A stretch of 58,961 nucleotides of DNA from Candidatus Gastranaerophilales bacterium (GTDB lineage Bacteria > Cyanobacteriota > Vampirovibrionia > Gastranaerophilales > Gastranaerophilaceae), in contig CALVET010000065.1 in assembly GCA_944326675.1 (NCBI GenBank), forward strand, positions 1 to 58,961, written 5' to 3'. Positions 50,609 through 58,845 of the stretch are shown here, one piece after another (the first letter of the stretch is position 1; each line of letters begins with the position of its first letter). Both the position numbers and the translations under genes were made by a program. The notes beneath the pieces were generated by a model. The model had not been told where the DNA came from and did no database searches. It saw only the letters and a program-made list of their open reading frames with translations.

Positions 50609-51053
50609 CTTTTTTTATTAAAAGCTCTTTTCTGAATTTTTCGAATTCGATTTTTTGTTCATTTGTCAGAATTTTTTCAAATTCTTCTCTGTGTTTTTTT
50701 CTTAGGTTGTCTGCTTCTTGTTTTAATAGCACAAGCTGCATTTTTTTGGTGCTTGATTTTATATCTGCTTCTAATTTGGAATTTGATGAAGTGTATATTG
50801 CTTTAATTTCATGCTGCAATTTTTCCATTTTTTTAACTACTTTTTCCATTTCTTTTCTGTTTTTTTTGCCATTTTCTTTTAAAACAGCTTTTTGTTCAGT
50901 TGTGAAATTGAGCTTACTGTCAAGTAGTTGCATAAATTCTTTTTTTTCTTTGCAACTTGGTTTTTTGGTGTAGTCATTGGGGTTATTATTTGCAAAAACT
51001 GTTAAATTAACCGACAAAAATATAAAGATTATAGCTAGAACAATTTTTTTCAT
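50598..51053 (-). CDS. Periplasmic Spy/CpxP-like LTxxQ protein
   Basis: A 151-residue exported protein: signal peptide (IVLAIIFIFLSVNLTVFA), then all-helical with two LTxxQ-type motifs (LNFTTEQKAVL and ILTNEQKIEFEKF), the hallmark of the Spy/CpxP/CnrX superfamily of periplasmic helical hooks that sense misfolded protein or metals. Only one cysteine and few histidines are present, so the metal ligands of CnrX are not obvious. It is the last gene of a unit with an ECF sigma factor and a small TM protein, four bases after the sigma gene. Confidence 0.78.
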   Translation of the reverse strand: MKKIVLAIIFIFLSVNLTVFANNNPNDYTKKPSCKEKKEFMQLLDSKLNFTTEQKAVLKENGKKNRKEMEKVVKKMEKLQHEIKAIYTSSNSKLEADIKSSTKKMQLVLLKQEADNLRKKHREEFEKILTNEQKIEFEKFRKELLIKKANQ

Positions 51054-51057
51054 TTAT

Positions 51058-51555
51058 TTAATCCTCTGTTAATAAAAAATGTAGTTTTTCTTTAAGTATT
51101 TTTCTTGCGTTATTTATTCTTGATTTGACTGTTCCTTGAGGAATTTTTAATTTTTCTGAAATTTTTTCGTATGAGTAATCTTCAAATTCGTACAATATGA
51201 TTACTTCTTTCATTTTTTTTGGAAGAGCATTTATTTCTTTTAATATTATTTTTTGTCTTTCCTTACTTGTATATTCTTTTTCAGGGTTTTGTGCAGATTT
51301 AATGGAATCTAGTGTATATTCGTCATTTACAGAGTTGTTTTGATGTCTAAAATAAGAACTTTTTAAATAATCTCTGCATATATTTGCAGCTATTGTGCTT
51401 ATCCATTTTGAAAATTTATTTTGTTCTTTATATTTGTCAAGATGAAGAAAGGTTTTAATATAAACCTCTTGTTCTAAATCTTCGTTTTGTGTTCCTGTGA
51501 ACTTTTTGATGATTTGTCGTATTCTTTGTCGATTTTTATTTATTATATCTTTCAA
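51058..51555 (-). CDS. ECF-type RNA polymerase sigma factor
   Basis: A 165-residue sigma-70 family protein of the ECF group: region 2 (NEDLEQEVYIKTFLHLDKYK, FSKWISTIAANICRDYLK) and region 4 (LPKKMKEVIILYEFEDYSYE, IPQGTVKSRINNARKILKEK, the helix-turn-helix that reads -35 GAAC-type boxes). Regions 1 and 3 are absent, as expected. The start sits right after the stop of the small TM protein gene and the end lies four bases before the LTxxQ gene, so all three are one operon. It likely governs its own promoter. Confidence 0.92.
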   Translation of the reverse strand: MKDIINKNRQRIRQIIKKFTGTQNEDLEQEVYIKTFLHLDKYKEQNKFSKWISTIAANICRDYLKSSYFRHQNNSVNDEYTLDSIKSAQNPEKEYTSKERQKIILKEINALPKKMKEVIILYEFEDYSYEKISEKLKIPQGTVKSRINNARKILKEKLHFLLTED

Positions 51556-51783
51556 TTATTTTACCTTTTGAAGTGCAAATTCATCTTCAAGAAGTTGCTT
51601 TTGCAATGTGTTAGAACTTAGTGATAAATATAAGTCATTCCCTTGATTATACATATGAATTGCACCTGAAAAAAGAAAAGCAGGAATAAACAGCATAACA
51701 AATAATTTTGCCATAGCTTTTCTTCTTTTTCTTTGCCTGTATAAAGGTCGTGCTTCTTTTAATAAATCAGATAGTTTATCCAT
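51556..51783 (-). CDS. Small single-TM protein, putative anti-sigma factor
   Basis: A 75-residue protein with about 25 basic cytosolic residues (KLSDLLKEARPLYRQRKRRK), one membrane helix (LFVMLFIPAFLFSGAIHM) and a 30-residue extracytoplasmic tail. No ZAS zinc motif is present. Its position before the ECF gene and its one-TM, short cytosolic arm layout match very short anti-sigma factors of the CnrY type, but without the family signature, so this is inference. Preceded by a candidate ECF promoter and a Shine-Dalgarno (TAAGGAATAAA). Confidence 0.6.
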   Translation of the reverse strand: MDKLSDLLKEARPLYRQRKRRKAMAKLFVMLFIPAFLFSGAIHMYNQGNDLYLSLSSNTLQKQLLEDEFALQKVK

Positions 51784-51807
51784 TTTTTTATTCCTTACAT
51801 ATATTAT

Positions 51808-51831
51808 AACGACAAAACGATTATTTTGTTC
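51808..51831 (-). promoter_or_regulatory. Candidate autoregulated ECF promoter
   Basis: Read on the minus strand: GAAC (51828-51831), a 16-base spacer, then CGTT (51808-51811), the -35/-10 pattern common for ECF factors (GAAC, CGT). The spacer overlaps the palindrome ACAAAA-N6-TTTTGT (51812-51829 on the plus strand). A TTGAAC and TATAAT pair with a 19-base spacer overlaps the same site, so a housekeeping promoter is an alternative. Confidence 0.5.
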
Positions 51832-51991
51832 AAAATATATTTCTTAATATTTCTTAATATAAATTTTAAGCTATAACTGGCTTTTGGCGATTATTTAATT
51901 TGTATATAAAAAATATAAACAAAATGCGCAATTTTATATTTAAAAAATACTTTATTAATATATAAAGGATATATATTAAGAGAGAGTAAAT

Positions 51992-52252
51992 ATGACACGT
52001 ACAAGAAGTTATCAAAATGTATTTGAAGAAGAATTTAATCCGTTCGAGGTGAAGGATAATACTCAGGCTTTAAGAAGAAATCTAGAGCGAATTGATAATA
52101 GGGACATAAGAAGCAAATTTAAATGTGCACAAGACCCTATTAATATAGCTTTTAGAAGAATTGAAGATATATCATTGAAAACTTTGGCTGTTGATTTTGT
52201 TAAGGAAAGTTTTTTCGATTTTGTATCTTTTGTATCAAATGTTTGTAAATAA
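51992..52252 (+). CDS. Small orphan protein, 86 residues
   Basis: An 86-residue soluble protein, basic in the middle (ALRRNLERIDNRDIRSKFK) and helical, with a phenylalanine- and valine-rich C-terminus (FVKESFFDFVSFVSNVCK) that may form an amphipathic helix. A GAGAG sequence precedes the ATG. It diverges from the ECF unit; the 208-base gap is very AT-rich. No family is recognised. A good terminator follows. Confidence 0.55.
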   Translation: MTRTRSYQNVFEEEFNPFEVKDNTQALRRNLERIDNRDIRSKFKCAQDPINIAFRRIEDISLKTLAVDFVKESFFDFVSFVSNVCK

Positions 52253-52308
52253 TTATATAAATTAATTATTTATCTGAAATGGGGGATTATAGTTAGGTTT
52301 ACAAATTT

Positions 52309-52332
52309 ACCGCCTTATAAGGGCGGTTTTTT
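52309..52332 (+). terminator. Terminator between the 86-residue gene and fusA
   Basis: The stem ACCGCC/GGCGGT (about six bp) with a loop TTATAAG is followed by eight T on the plus strand. It lies 57 bases after the stop of the small gene and may also serve fusA weakly. Confidence 0.85.
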
Positions 52333-52392
52333 TTATAAAAAAGCAGATATAAAAATATATCTGCTTTTAAATTTTTATTGTTTTTTAAATTG

Positions 52393-54483
52393 TTAGTTAT
52401 CAGAAGCTGCAGATTTTGAAATAATTTCTTTTTCAATATTTGCAGGAACTTGTTCGTAACATTTAAATTCCATTGAGAATGTACCTCTACCTTGTGTATT
52501 TGAACGCAAATCTGTTGCATAACCAAACATATTTGCAAGAGGAACAATTGCTCTAACAATAACGTTGCCTGTGTTTCCTTGAGGTTCTTGACCTTCAACT
52601 CTACCACGACGTCTTGAGATATCACCAATGATTGTACCTGTAAATTCATCCGGAATTTCAATTTCTACTTTCATCATAGGTTCTAATATGCAAGGTTGAG
52701 CTTTTTTAGCACCTTCTTTGATTGCCATAGAACCTGCAATTTTGAATGCCATTTCAGATGAGTCAACTTCGTGGTAGCTTCCGTCGTAAAGTTCAACTTT
52801 AACATCAATCATAGGATATCCTGCTAAGATACCGCCTTCAAGAGCTTCTTCCATACCTTTTCTGGCAGGTTCAATGTATTCTTTAGGAATAGCACCGCCG
52901 ACGATTTTATTTTCGAATACAAAACCTTCGTTTTCTCCGGCAGGAGATATTTTGATTTTAACGTGACCATATTGACCTTTACCACCTGATTGACGGATGA
53001 ATTTTGAGTCTTGGTCAGCTGTTCCTCTGATTGTTTCACGATATGCAACTTGAGGTTTACCGATGTTTGCTTCAACTTTAAATTCTCTTAACATACGGTC
53101 TACAATGATATCCAAGTGCAATTCGCCCATACCTGAGATAATTGTTTGACCTGTTTCAGTGTCTGATTTAACTCTGAATGACGGATCTTCTTCTGCAAGT
53201 TTTTGTAAAGCGATACCCATTTTGTCTTGGTCAGCTTTTGTTTTTGGTTCAATTGCAACTGAAATAACGGGCTCAGGGAAGCTCATTCTTTCTAAGATGA
53301 TAGGAGCTTTTTCATCACACAGCGTGTCGCCTGTTGTTGTATCTTTTAAACCAACTGCTGCACAGATGTCGCCTGCGTATACTTCTTGTTCTTCAAGACG
53401 TTGATCTGCATACATTCTAACCAATCATGATATACGTTCTTTTTTGCCGTTTGTAGCATTTAAAACATAAGAACCTGATGAGATTGAACCTGAGTAAACT
53501 CTCAAGAATGTTAAACGTCCAACAAACGGGTCTGTCATAACTTTGAATGCAAGAGCTGAGAAAGGTTCTGAATCTGATGAATGACGTTCAACTTTTGTGC
53601 CGTCTTCAAGTTCACCTTCGATTGCTTTTACATCAACAGGTGAAGGCATGTAGTCAACAACGTTATTCAATAAAAGTTGTACGCCTTTGTTTTTGAAAGC
53701 CGTACCGCAGCATACAGGAACAATTTTATTGTTGCAAACAGCTTTTCTTAAGCCCGCTTTTAATTCTTCAACTGTTATTGAAGAAGGATCATCGAAGAAT
53801 TTTTCCATTAGTGCATCATCTTCAGCAGCAATAGCTTCAACCATTGCATCTCTGTATTCTTGAGCTTTATCTTTTAAATCATCAGGAATATCTTCTTCTT
53901 TAATGTCTGTACCAAGGTCATTTGTGTAAATTTCAGCTTTCATTGTCATTAAATCAACAAGACCTGTAAATTTATCTTCAGCACCAATTGGAAGTTGGAT
54001 AGGTACCGCATTTGCACCAAGTCTGTTTTTAATTTGGTCAACTACACGGTAGAAATCTGCACCTGTTCTATCCATTTTATTAACAAATACCATTCTCGGT
54101 ACTTCATATCTGTTTGCTTGGCGCCATACTGTTTCGGATTGTGATTGTACACCGCCAACTGCGCAAAATACTGCTACAACACCGTCTAATACACGTAATG
54201 AACGTTCTACTTCGATTGTAAAGTCAACGTGACCGGGGGTGTCGATGATGTTAATTTGGTGTCCTTTCCAAGAAGCAGTTACGGCTGCTGATTGAATTGT
54301 GATACCTCTTTCTCTTTCTTGTTCCATAAAGTCGGTTACTGCTGCACCGTCGTGTACTTCGCCGATTTTATGTGTTTTACCTGTATAGAATAAAATACGC
54401 TCTGTTGTGGTAGTTTTACCTGCGTCGATGTGCGCAGCAATACCAATATTGCGGATTTTTTCCAGTGCTGTTTTTCTTGGCAT
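52393..54483 (-). pseudogene. fusA: Elongation factor G, interrupted by an in-frame TGA
   Basis: EF-G catalyses ribosomal translocation and recycling. The sequence is a complete EF-G of 696 codons: G1 [15 protein letters not shown], switch [20 protein letters not shown], and downstream [14 protein letters not shown] and the C-terminal [16 protein letters not shown]. It resembles cyanobacterial EF-G. Codon 353 (53425-53427), in domain II, is TGA where EF-G has a conserved arginine ([13 protein letters not shown]); both sides match in the same frame with no shift. The upstream part (352 residues) would lack domains III-V. The reading frame is otherwise intact, so it may be a recent mutation or a sequence error rather than an old pseudogene. 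An AAGGA Shine-Dalgarno precedes the ATG at 54483, and there is no str operon context. Confidence 0.75.
53425..53427 (-). other. In-frame TGA in fusA codon 353
   Basis: On the minus strand the codons read ATA TCA TGA TTG GTT AGA ATG, where EF-G has I-S-R-L-V-R-M. One base change from AGA or CGA gives TGA. The stop lies in the 8-base palindrome ATCATGAT. Several other genes in the window end in TGA, so it is not a sense codon here. Confidence 0.9.
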
Positions 54484-54516
54484 ATTTAATTTCCTTTTCT
54501 AAAAATAGTATTTCTG

Positions 54517-54522
54517 ATTATA
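54517..54522 (-). promoter_or_regulatory. -10 box of fusA
   Basis: TATAAT on the minus strand, about 34 bases upstream of the fusA start, with no strong -35 box (TTGTTT at a 15-base distance). It gives a short leader with AAGGA before the ATG. Prediction only. Confidence 0.45.
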
Positions 54523-54677
54523 CTATAATTTTCTCATAAACAAGACTATTGGCAAGCGTTTGAATATTATTATTTTAATATGTTACATTATTTTTTCTGT
54601 TTTTTCATACGTTTATTGGGTTTACTTTTTCAAAAAAAATCTTAAAATGTATATGAAAATTATTATGAGGTAATGTT

Positions 54678-55217
54678 ATGGCTAATTTAATTGGTTCGAG
54701 TTTATTTTCAGGCGCAATTTCAGGTTTAAATGCAAACTATCTTTTAATGTTAAACGGCGCAAACGGTCTTTCTATGGAAAATATTTTAAATCCTGACAGC
54801 GACACAATCAGATATACCGTTAATCAAACTTTCAGAAGTTATATGATGACAAATTTTAATCAAATTGATTTAGACGGAGACGGATTAATTACTACAGATG
54901 ATATAACAAATTATTCCGCTAAATTAAGATCTCAAGGTATGACGTATAATGAACTTTCTCAATTGTGTGCATCAGGCGGTTCTTCCATGTCTTCATTGAT
55001 GGATACGGTATTATCAAATTTTACCGAAATTGATACTAATCACGATGGCAGAGTTACTCAAGGTGAAATTAATGCCTATAGAATTAATCAAGAAATTAAA
55101 GATGTTAAAGAAAAATATCCGAGAATAAATCCGACTCAAATGTCCATGTTTTATGAATCAAGGGTAGATAATACAGAAAGTACTTCCGATAAAGAAGATA
55201 GAGTCTTTGGAGGCTAA
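54678..55217 (+). CDS. EF-hand calcium-binding protein
   Basis: A 179-residue protein with two canonical EF-hand loops: DLDGDGLITTDD (about residues 63-74) and DTNHDGRVTQGE (about 121-132), each with the Asp/Asn/Gly pattern for calcium. It has no standard signal peptide; the N-terminus is Ser/Gly/Leu-rich (LIGSSLFSGAISGLNANYLL). C-terminal tail is polar. Bacterial EF-hand proteins are often calcium sensors or dockerin-like; no dockerin features are visible. Shine-Dalgarno GAGG. It diverges from fusA and ends at a terminator. Confidence 0.8.
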   Translation: MANLIGSSLFSGAISGLNANYLLMLNGANGLSMENILNPDSDTIRYTVNQTFRSYMMTNFNQIDLDGDGLITTDDITNYSAKLRSQGMTYNELSQLCASGGSSMSSLMDTVLSNFTEIDTNHDGRVTQGEINAYRINQEIKDVKEKYPRINPTQMSMFYESRVDNTESTSDKEDRVFGG

Positions 55218-55222
55218 TAAAT

Positions 55223-55254
55223 TAAAAAACGGAGTATTAAAATACTCCGTTTTT
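55223..55254. terminator. Bidirectional terminator after the EF-hand gene
   Basis: A perfect stem CGGAGTATT/AATACTCCG with a short loop, A-tract on one side and T-tract on the other. It separates the EF-hand gene from the convergent coiled-coil gene. Confidence 0.92.
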
Positions 55255-55293
55255 ACGTTACTATAACTAAATTTTAGAGGCTATGTTGTTAAG

Positions 55294-55821
55294 CTATGAG
55301 AGCTTAATTGTTGAATTTTGAATTTCGCTGCTTATTGCTTCTGATACAGATTGCATTTCTTGGCTTACGTTTTCCATTAATGTTTCAATTTCAACTTGTT
55401 GTTGATCAAGGCTTGTTTCTGTATCATTTGATTCTTCTTCAATCATTGCAAGTTCATCTTCCCAGTATGTTTGAGCTTCACCTGTTTGATAGTTGTAATT
55501 TTCTTTTAAATCATCTAGTTGACTTTGATAATCTGATAATGTGAAACCATTGTATTCATAAGTAGATGATGATTCGTCAGCTTCTTTTGCTGCTTCTCTT
55601 AGAGCAGACATATCGTCATAAATTGATTGTTTATCGTAATTGTAGCTGTCTTGAATTTCTCTTATTTGTGAATTTTTGTCATTTTCTACGCTTACTTGTT
55701 CAGCGTGGTATTCTCTTGCCATCCTTCTTTTTTCTCTTGAAATTTGTAAATCTTCCAATTGGTAGGTGGCATGAGTTCTTTTCAACTCCGTCTTTCTTAG
55801 TGCCAGTGTAACCCAACCCAT
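55294..55821 (-). CDS. Coiled-coil protein, unknown function, paralogue of the end-of-window gene
   Basis: A 175-residue helical, charged protein (LALRKTELKRTHATYQLEDL, SREKRRMAREYHAEQVSVEN, then an acidic DETSLDQQQVEIETL-type region) with no signal peptide and no known domain. The ending VSEAISSEIQNSTIKLS matches the end of the partial gene at the window edge (EQIKSDIDSSKISLS). The layout, a basic N-terminus and long coiled coil, is similar to small type III export components of the FliJ/YscO kind, but no clear match is seen. Convergent with the EF-hand gene. Confidence 0.6.
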   Translation of the reverse strand: MGWVTLALRKTELKRTHATYQLEDLQISREKRRMAREYHAEQVSVENDKNSQIREIQDSYNYDKQSIYDDMSALREAAKEADESSSTYEYNGFTLSDYQSQLDDLKENYNYQTGEAQTYWEDELAMIEEESNDTETSLDQQQVEIETLMENVSQEMQSVSEAISSEIQNSTIKLS

Positions 55822-55937
55822 AGTCGTCCTCTTTCTTTAGTTTAGTGTGTGTAACGTGTGTTCTATTCTCTTATATTAATAAACAATTTTTGTATAAAAA
55901 TATTGTCTATGTTATATAAAGAGTATATACTCTTTTG

Positions 55938-56483
55938 TTACATTTCTTCACATTTTCTGCTTATTATGCAAATTAGGCACCTGCCGTATTTTTTGGACTT
56001 CAATATTTTTAAATTCAGGTTTTGTTTTAATATTATTTCTTCTAAATTCAATTCTTTCTGCTTATCGTATTCCACAATTATTATTCCTTCTTTTGAAAGA
56101 AGGGTGTATGCTTTTTTAATTACAGGACCATAGTCAAAGTCCCAAGGTGGATCTAAATATATAATATCAAATTTTTTTTCGGTTTTATATTTTAGGCTGT
56201 CTGTTATTGTTATGTTTGGTTTTTGTTTAATTTTTTCATAGTTTTTCTTAATAACCCCTGCTGTGGTTGGGCTAATTTCAAGTTCTGTTGAATTATAGCC
56301 TCTTGAAGCTGCTTCAAGCCCCATAATTCCGCTTCCTGCAAACATGTCTAAAAATGTATTGTTTTCAAAGGTAAATTGCTGAAGCATATTAAATATGCTT
56401 TCTCTTACTTTTGAAAGCGTCGGTTTTGTATTTTTCGGCACTTCTATTTTATGTCCTTTGAATTGCCCACCTGTCAGATACAA
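55938..56483 (-). CDS. rsmD: 16S rRNA (guanine-966-N2)-methyltransferase
   Basis: A 181-residue SAM methyltransferase. The N-terminus YLTGGQFKGHKIEVPKN and PTLSKVRESIFNML are RsmD signatures, SAM binding is at LDMFAGSGIMGLEAASRG, and the catalytic motif is DPPWDFDYG, where most RsmD enzymes have DPPF/DPPY. The C-terminus ends before a short Cys-rich tail. Start is TTG at 56483 with AAAGGAG upstream. Divergent from the CoA-disulfide reductase-like gene. Confidence 0.93.
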   Translation of the reverse strand: MYLTGGQFKGHKIEVPKNTKPTLSKVRESIFNMLQQFTFENNTFLDMFAGSGIMGLEAASRGYNSTELEISPTTAGVIKKNYEKIKQKPNITITDSLKYKTEKKFDIIYLDPPWDFDYGPVIKKAYTLLSKEGIIIVEYDKQKELNLEEIILKQNLNLKILKSKKYGRCLICIISRKCEEM

Positions 56484-56503
56484 AATTATTCTCCTTTGTT
56501 TAG

Positions 56504-56509
56504 TATAAA
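56504..56509 (+). promoter_or_regulatory. -10 box six bases before the CoA-disulfide-reductase-like gene
   Basis: TATAAA at 56504-56509, ending six bases before the ATG at 56516, with no Shine-Dalgarno between. Same layout as at folK and the small kinase gene. Confidence 0.45.
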
Positions 56510-56515
56510 TTTACC

Positions 56516-57880
56516 ATGAAAAAAATTGTTGTAATAGGAGGTGGAGCAGCAGGAGCTAAAGCTGCTTCCAAAGCAAAAAGACTAGAGCCTGAAAATCATG
56601 TTGAGCTCTATACAAATGAAGATAAGATTGCATATTCTCTGTGCGGTTTACCATATTACATAGAAGGCAGTGTTGATGATATAAATAAACTCATTGTAAG
56701 GACACCGCAAGATTTTATCGATAAAGGAATTCCTGTTTTTTTAAACCATGAAGCTCAAGAAATATTTCCTGAAAAAAATTGCATATTAATAAACGGAAAT
56801 CATATTTTTTATGATGAATTAATTTTGGCTCTTGGTGCAAAAGTAAATGTTCCGAAAGTCGAAAATGTACATGCAAATAATATTTTTACTCTAAGAAGTT
56901 TAGATGATGGAGTGAATATAAAAAATAAAATGCTTCAATCAAAAAGCGTTTTACTTGTCGGAGGCGGCTATATAGGAATTGAGTTAACCGAGGCTTTTAT
57001 TAAAAACGGGCTTGATGTAAAACTGATTGAATCAAAAGACAGGCTTGCGTCAGACTTTGATGATGATTTTTCTAAAATTATTCAAGATATAATTATTTCA
57101 AAGTGTGATACACACATAGAACCTTATTTTTCAAGAAAAATTGTTAAATTTGAGGTTGACGAGAAGAATAATTTTAAAAGCGCAATTACTGATAAAGGTG
57201 ATGAAATATTTGCTGATTTTTGCGTATTAGCAACAGGTGCATCTCCTAATGTTGAAGTTGCAAAAAAATCAGGAATTCATATTGGTTCTACCGGAGCAAT
57301 TTATGTTGATACAAAAATGAGAACTAATTATAAAAATATTTACGCATGCGGAGATTGCACTGAAGCCTATTGCATTATAACAAGAATACCAACGTATATA
57401 GGACTTGGTACTATTGCAAATAAAGAAGGCAGAGTTGCAGCTATAAATGCCACTTCTGACGAATATTTTGAAAATTTTGACGGTGTTTTAAAATCTACTA
57501 TTACTCGCTTTTTTGATTATACAATTTCAAAAACCGGTTTGACATATAAAGATGCAATTAATTATCAGGATAGAATTAATCTTGTCCCAATATATGCAAC
57601 TATTACAAAAAAAGACAAGGCTAGTTACATGCCAAACGTGAATGACATAACGATAAGAATTGTTGCCGATAAAAGAAGCGGTGAAATTTTGGGCGCTCAA
57701 GGAATTGGCTGCAAGGATAATATTTCTCAAAGAATTAATACAATTGCATCGGCTCTTAAATCAAGAGCTACCGTTGATGATTTATTGCATTTGGATTTGC
57801 CTTATGCGCCGCCTTTTTCCGGTTCTATCGATCCAATATTAACTGCAGCATATAAATTAAAAGAAAAATTAAATAAATAA
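56516..57880 (+). CDS. CoA-disulfide reductase/NADH oxidase-family flavoenzyme
   Basis: A 454-residue single-cysteine FAD enzyme: FAD motif IVVIGGGAAGAKAASKAK, active-site SLCGLPYYIEG with C43 as in CoADR, Nox and Npx, NAD-binding LLVGGGYIGIELTEAF, ACGDCTEA FAD segment, and a C-terminal dimer domain. The family reduces CoA disulfide, O2 or peroxide with NAD(P)H; which of these cannot be told from the sequence. The context (flavodiiron protein, DUF1858) fits oxygen or thiol stress protection in an anaerobe. Confidence 0.9.
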   Translation: MKKIVVIGGGAAGAKAASKAKRLEPENHVELYTNEDKIAYSLCGLPYYIEGSVDDINKLIVRTPQDFIDKGIPVFLNHEAQEIFPEKNCILINGNHIFYDELILALGAKVNVPKVENVHANNIFTLRSLDDGVNIKNKMLQSKSVLLVGGGYIGIELTEAFIKNGLDVKLIESKDRLASDFDDDFSKIIQDIIISKCDTHIEPYFSRKIVKFEVDEKNNFKSAITDKGDEIFADFCVLATGASPNVEVAKKSGIHIGSTGAIYVDTKMRTNYKNIYACGDCTEAYCIITRIPTYIGLGTIANKEGRVAAINATSDEYFENFDGVLKSTITRFFDYTISKTGLTYKDAINYQDRINLVPIYATITKKDKASYMPNVNDITIRIVADKRSGEILGAQGIGCKDNISQRINTIASALKSRATVDDLLHLDLPYAPPFSGSIDPILTAAYKLKEKLNK

Positions 57881-57902
57881 TGCCTGATATTCAGGCATTA
57901 TT
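57877..57902. terminator. Bidirectional terminator
   Basis: A perfect palindromic stem AATAATGCCTGA/TCAGGCATTATT with a 2-base loop (longer in practice), at the end of the flavoenzyme gene and just before the end of the convergent small gene. Confidence 0.8.
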
Positions 57903-57904
57903 TA

Positions 57905-58144
57905 CTAAAGTAGTTGTATTATTTCTTTATTTTTGTTGTTAAATTCGTTATTTTCTTTTTTAAGGTCTGTTTCATCTTTTAGATAATCGCTAAATCCTTG
58001 TTTTTGATTGTAATTTTTACTTATGTAAGCGATATTTTTTAGAATTGTTCTATATTTTTTTGAAATTTTGTATTCATTAAGCTTAGCATAAAAACTTTTA
58101 CGTTCTGATACGTTTTCTTTTTGATTAATAAATAAATCCAACAT
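57905..58144 (-). CDS. Small charged orphan protein, 79 residues
   Basis: A 79-residue, Lys/Asn/Glu-rich soluble protein (SERKSFYAKLNEYKISKKYR, then YLKDETDLKKENNEFNNKNK), probably helical. It begins ATG at 58144, with GGGGG-like sequence upstream (GGGGGAAA on the minus strand) as Shine-Dalgarno. No signal peptide or known domain. Ends at the palindromic terminator. Confidence 0.55.
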   Translation of the reverse strand: MLDLFINQKENVSERKSFYAKLNEYKISKKYRTILKNIAYISKNYNQKQGFSDYLKDETDLKKENNEFNNKNKEIIQLL

Positions 58145-58289
58145 AATTTCCCCCGTTTTGTGTGTAATACATAAAGTTAAACTTCCTACATTTATGTAAA
58201 GTAATTTTTAAAAAAAATATTGATAAAATTTATTTTATTTATTTAACAAAACTTAATATTTAATGTATTAATTTCGTCTTTTTTTGTCC

Positions 58290-58295
58290 TATAAT
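58290..58295 (+). promoter_or_regulatory. -10 box six bases before the kinase-like gene
   Basis: TATAAT at 58290-58295, ending six bases before the ATG at 58302, no Shine-Dalgarno. No good -35 box. Predicts a leaderless transcript. Confidence 0.5.
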
Positions 58296-58301
58296 TTTTT
58301 T

Positions 58302-58826
58302 ATGAAAAAGATAATGGTTATATCAGGTAAGCAATATAGCGGAAAAGATACTCTTGCAAAAATATTATTGGAACAACTTTCTGATTTTAAAAGAATCGGA
58401 ATTGGCGATTCAATAAAACTTGAATATGCAAAAAGAAAAAACTTATCTTTTGATGAAATAGAAAAAAATAAACATTTATATAGAAATGATTTAATTGAGC
58501 TGGGTAATTGGGGCAGGGCGCAAAATGATGAGTTTTGGCTAAAAAATTTAGCGCAATATGATAACATTATTATTCCTGATGTTAGAGTCATGCCTGAATT
58601 GAACTTTTTTAAAAAACAAGGCGCTTTTTTGGTTAGGGTTGAATCCAGCGAAATTAATAGAGCTAAAAGAGGTGTTCTAGTAAATAAAGATGATAAAACT
58701 GAAACTGCGCTCGATGGTTATAGTGATTGGAATATAGTTGTTCAAAATAATTCGGATTACGAAACATTTAAAAAAGAAGCCGATAAAGTTCTTTTAATGT
58801 TTAAGAAATTTATCGGCAGAATTTAA
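58302..58826 (+). CDS. P-loop nucleoside-monophosphate-type kinase
   Basis: A 174-residue P-loop protein with Walker A MVISGKQYSGKDTLAKILL, a LID-like basic region, IIPDVRVMPEL as an acidic motif and RVESSEINRAKRG as an arginine-rich stretch. It resembles dephospho-CoA- and deoxynucleotide-kinase-like proteins (dNMP kinase/phosphomevalonate kinase-like superfamily); the substrate is unknown. The frame could extend to 58284, but the leaderless -10 box favours 58302. No genes of nucleotide metabolism are adjacent. Confidence 0.7.
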   Translation: MKKIMVISGKQYSGKDTLAKILLEQLSDFKRIGIGDSIKLEYAKRKNLSFDEIEKNKHLYRNDLIELGNWGRAQNDEFWLKNLAQYDNIIIPDVRVMPELNFFKKQGAFLVRVESSEINRAKRGVLVNKDDKTETALDGYSDWNIVVQNNSDYETFKKEADKVLLMFKKFIGRI

Positions 58827-58845
58827 ACTTATTTACTTTAATTTA

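Noticed and set aside
51841..51860. Tandem TTCTTAATAT repeat
   Set aside because: Only two 10-base copies in very AT-rich sequence, so chance is a good explanation.
52393..53424. Second half of fusA as an independent gene starting at the TTG right after the TGA
   Set aside because: No Shine-Dalgarno precedes it and it would begin in the middle of domain II.
53425..53427. Reading the fusA TGA as selenocysteine or as a reassigned Trp/Gly codon
   Set aside because: The expected residue is arginine, no selenocysteine-type hairpin is evident, and TGA serves as a normal stop in several other genes of the window.
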